This document shows positions 63,254-64,000 of a stretch of DNA of 64,000 bases, one piece after another; position 1 is the first letter of the stretch, and the number at the start of each line of letters is the position of its first letter. A program made the translations under genes and the position numbers. The notes under the pieces are model-generated. The model made no database searches. It saw nothing but the letters and a program-made list of their open reading frames with translations, and was not told where the DNA came from. Source of the DNA: Aquabacterium sp. (GTDB taxonomy: Bacteria > Pseudomonadota > Gammaproteobacteria > Burkholderiales > Burkholderiaceae_C); the NCBI RefSeq assembly GCF_029946005.1, contig NZ_JAQSDR010000002.1:310001-374000 (forward strand), in the 5' to 3' direction.

Positions 63254-63787
63254 TCAGGCGATCAAGGCGGCCTTCATGCGTTCCAGTCGGGCTTTGACCG
63301 AGGTGTCCAGGGCTTCGTCACCGACGACCACACGGATGCCACCGATCAGGGCGGGCTCGACTTCCACGGTGGCGACCAGTTTGCGGCCAAAGCGCTTTTC
63401 GAGCGCACTGACCACGTTAGTGAGCTGAGCCTGATCCAGCGGGTAAGCGCTGAAGATCTTGGCATCGGACACACCGGAACTGGCGTTCACCAAGGCGTGA
63501 AACTGCCCGATGATTTCAGGTAACGCCGCCAGTCGGCCGTTGTCGATCACGACACGCAGAAAATTCTGCATGCCAGGATCGAGCGGCTGGTTGGCAGCGG
63601 CCGTCAACACATCGAACACCTGCGCGGGCAGGGTCTTGGGGTTGTCGGCAAACGCGCGCAGCTGACGATCAGCCGCGACGTTGGCCAGCGCCTCCACCTG
63701 CCCAGACCAACTCTTCACGTCGCCTTGTTGGGCGACCTTGAAGAGGGCTTCGGCATAGGGGCGCGCGATGGTTGCCAGCTCAGCCAT
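63254..63787 (-). CDS. atpH: F0F1 ATP synthase subunit delta
   Basis: A 177-residue stator subunit starting [16 protein letters not shown], with the C-terminal [21 protein letters not shown] typical of AtpH/OSCP. It begins 2 bp after the atpF stop. Confidence 0.97.
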   Translation of the reverse strand: MAELATIARPYAEALFKVAQQGDVKSWSGQVEALANVAADRQLRAFADNPKTLPAQVFDVLTAAANQPLDPGMQNFLRVVIDNGRLAALPEIIGQFHALVNASSGVSDAKIFSAYPLDQAQLTNVVSALEKRFGRKLVATVEVEPALIGGIRVVVGDEALDTSVKARLERMKAALIA

Positions 63788-63789
63788 GC

Positions 63790-64000
63790 TCAGAGCTCCG
63801 TTTGGAGACGGTTCAACAACTCGGCGTGAACGCCGGCGTTGACTTCTCTTTGCAGGATCTGCTCGGCACCCTTGACAGCCAGTGTGGCCACTTGCTCACG
63901 CAGAGATTCACGGGCCCGGATCACTTGCTGGTCGGCCTCAGCCTTGGCAGCAGCGATGATCTTGGCGCCTTCGTCTTCAGCACGCTTCTTGGCGTCTTCG
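63790..64000 (-). CDS. atpF: F0F1 ATP synthase subunit b, C-terminal part
   Basis: About 69 codons of the C-terminus, cut by the window edge; the frame continues upstream. It is a helical, charged segment ([25 protein letters not shown], seen as residues of a long coiled coil) ending LLNRLQTEL, as in the dimerisation and delta-binding end of subunit b. It precedes atpH by 2 bp in the standard order. Confidence 0.95.
   Translation of the reverse strand, partial: EDAKKRAEDEGAKIIAAAKAEADQQVIRARESLREQVATLAVKGAEQILQREVNAGVHAELLNRLQTEL

Overview
High-GC bacterial chromosome segment whose gene content and style point to Burkholderiales (Comamonadaceae or a close relative). Pointers are a GTP-type PEP carboxykinase, MetR, a PEP-CTERM protein, a gspC gene divergent from the rest of a type II secretion cluster, GC-rich intergenic palindromes, and the atpF-H-A-G-D-C order. 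The genus cannot be fixed from this window. No rRNA, tRNA, CRISPR array, insertion sequence or prophage was seen.

Layout. 1-2.6 kb: end of feoA, feoB and a small Cys-rich membrane protein (ferrous iron uptake), then a small predicted secreted peptide. 2.6-8.5 kb: thiamine biosynthesis operon led by a TPP riboswitch (thiC, thiO, thiS, thiG and a ThiD-ThiE fusion). 8.5-11.4 kb: thiolase plus a DUF1857 protein on the minus strand, then bioB. 11.5-14.5 kb: a large hybrid sensor kinase whose 5' end is out of frame. 14.5-15.1 kb: a non-coding stretch packed with nested perfect inverted repeats. 15.1-24.7 kb: a DUF4442 protein, a secreted DUF1501/DUF1800 pair, a single-chain biotin-dependent acyl-CoA carboxylase, several small proteins and a ParB-like protein. 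24.8-27.3 kb: an isolated 708-residue protein of unknown family beside a gene-free stretch, possibly acquired. 27.3-33.1 kb: two acyl-CoA dehydrogenases divergent from an AraC regulator, an RlmN-family enzyme and metR. 33.3-37.2 kb: a secreted pectinacetylesterase-family protein, a PEP-CTERM protein and pckG, with three clear intrinsic terminators and an unusual terminator-like hairpin in the pckG leader. 37.5-40.8 kb: a molybdate/tungstate-type ABC transporter whose ATPase has lost its hydrolysis motifs, then a MOSC protein. 40.8-42.9 kb: a 5'-nucleotidase and an AAA ATPase. 42.9-54.5 kb: type II secretion genes gspF-E-D-N-M-L-K-J-I-H-G (minus strand) and gspC (plus strand). 54.5-58.6 kb: threonine dehydratase, an MpaB/Lcp-like oxygenase-family protein and an AraC regulator. 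58.7-64 kb: ATP synthase genes, with atpF cut by the window edge.

How the genes work together. The thiamine block makes both halves of thiamine and couples them under one TPP sensor. Several enzymes (thiolase, two acyl-CoA dehydrogenases, acyl-CoA carboxylase) suggest acyl-CoA metabolism, and pckG gives a route from C4 acids to gluconeogenesis. The type II system would export folded periplasmic proteins such as the esterase-like protein, although no substrate can be proved from sequence.

No wholly new multi-gene system is obvious. The strongest candidates for something undescribed are the structured non-coding element at 14582-15025, the hydrolysis-dead ModC-like ATPase, the pckG leader hairpin, the matched palindromes about 100 bp upstream of two secreted-protein genes, and the orphan 708-residue protein.
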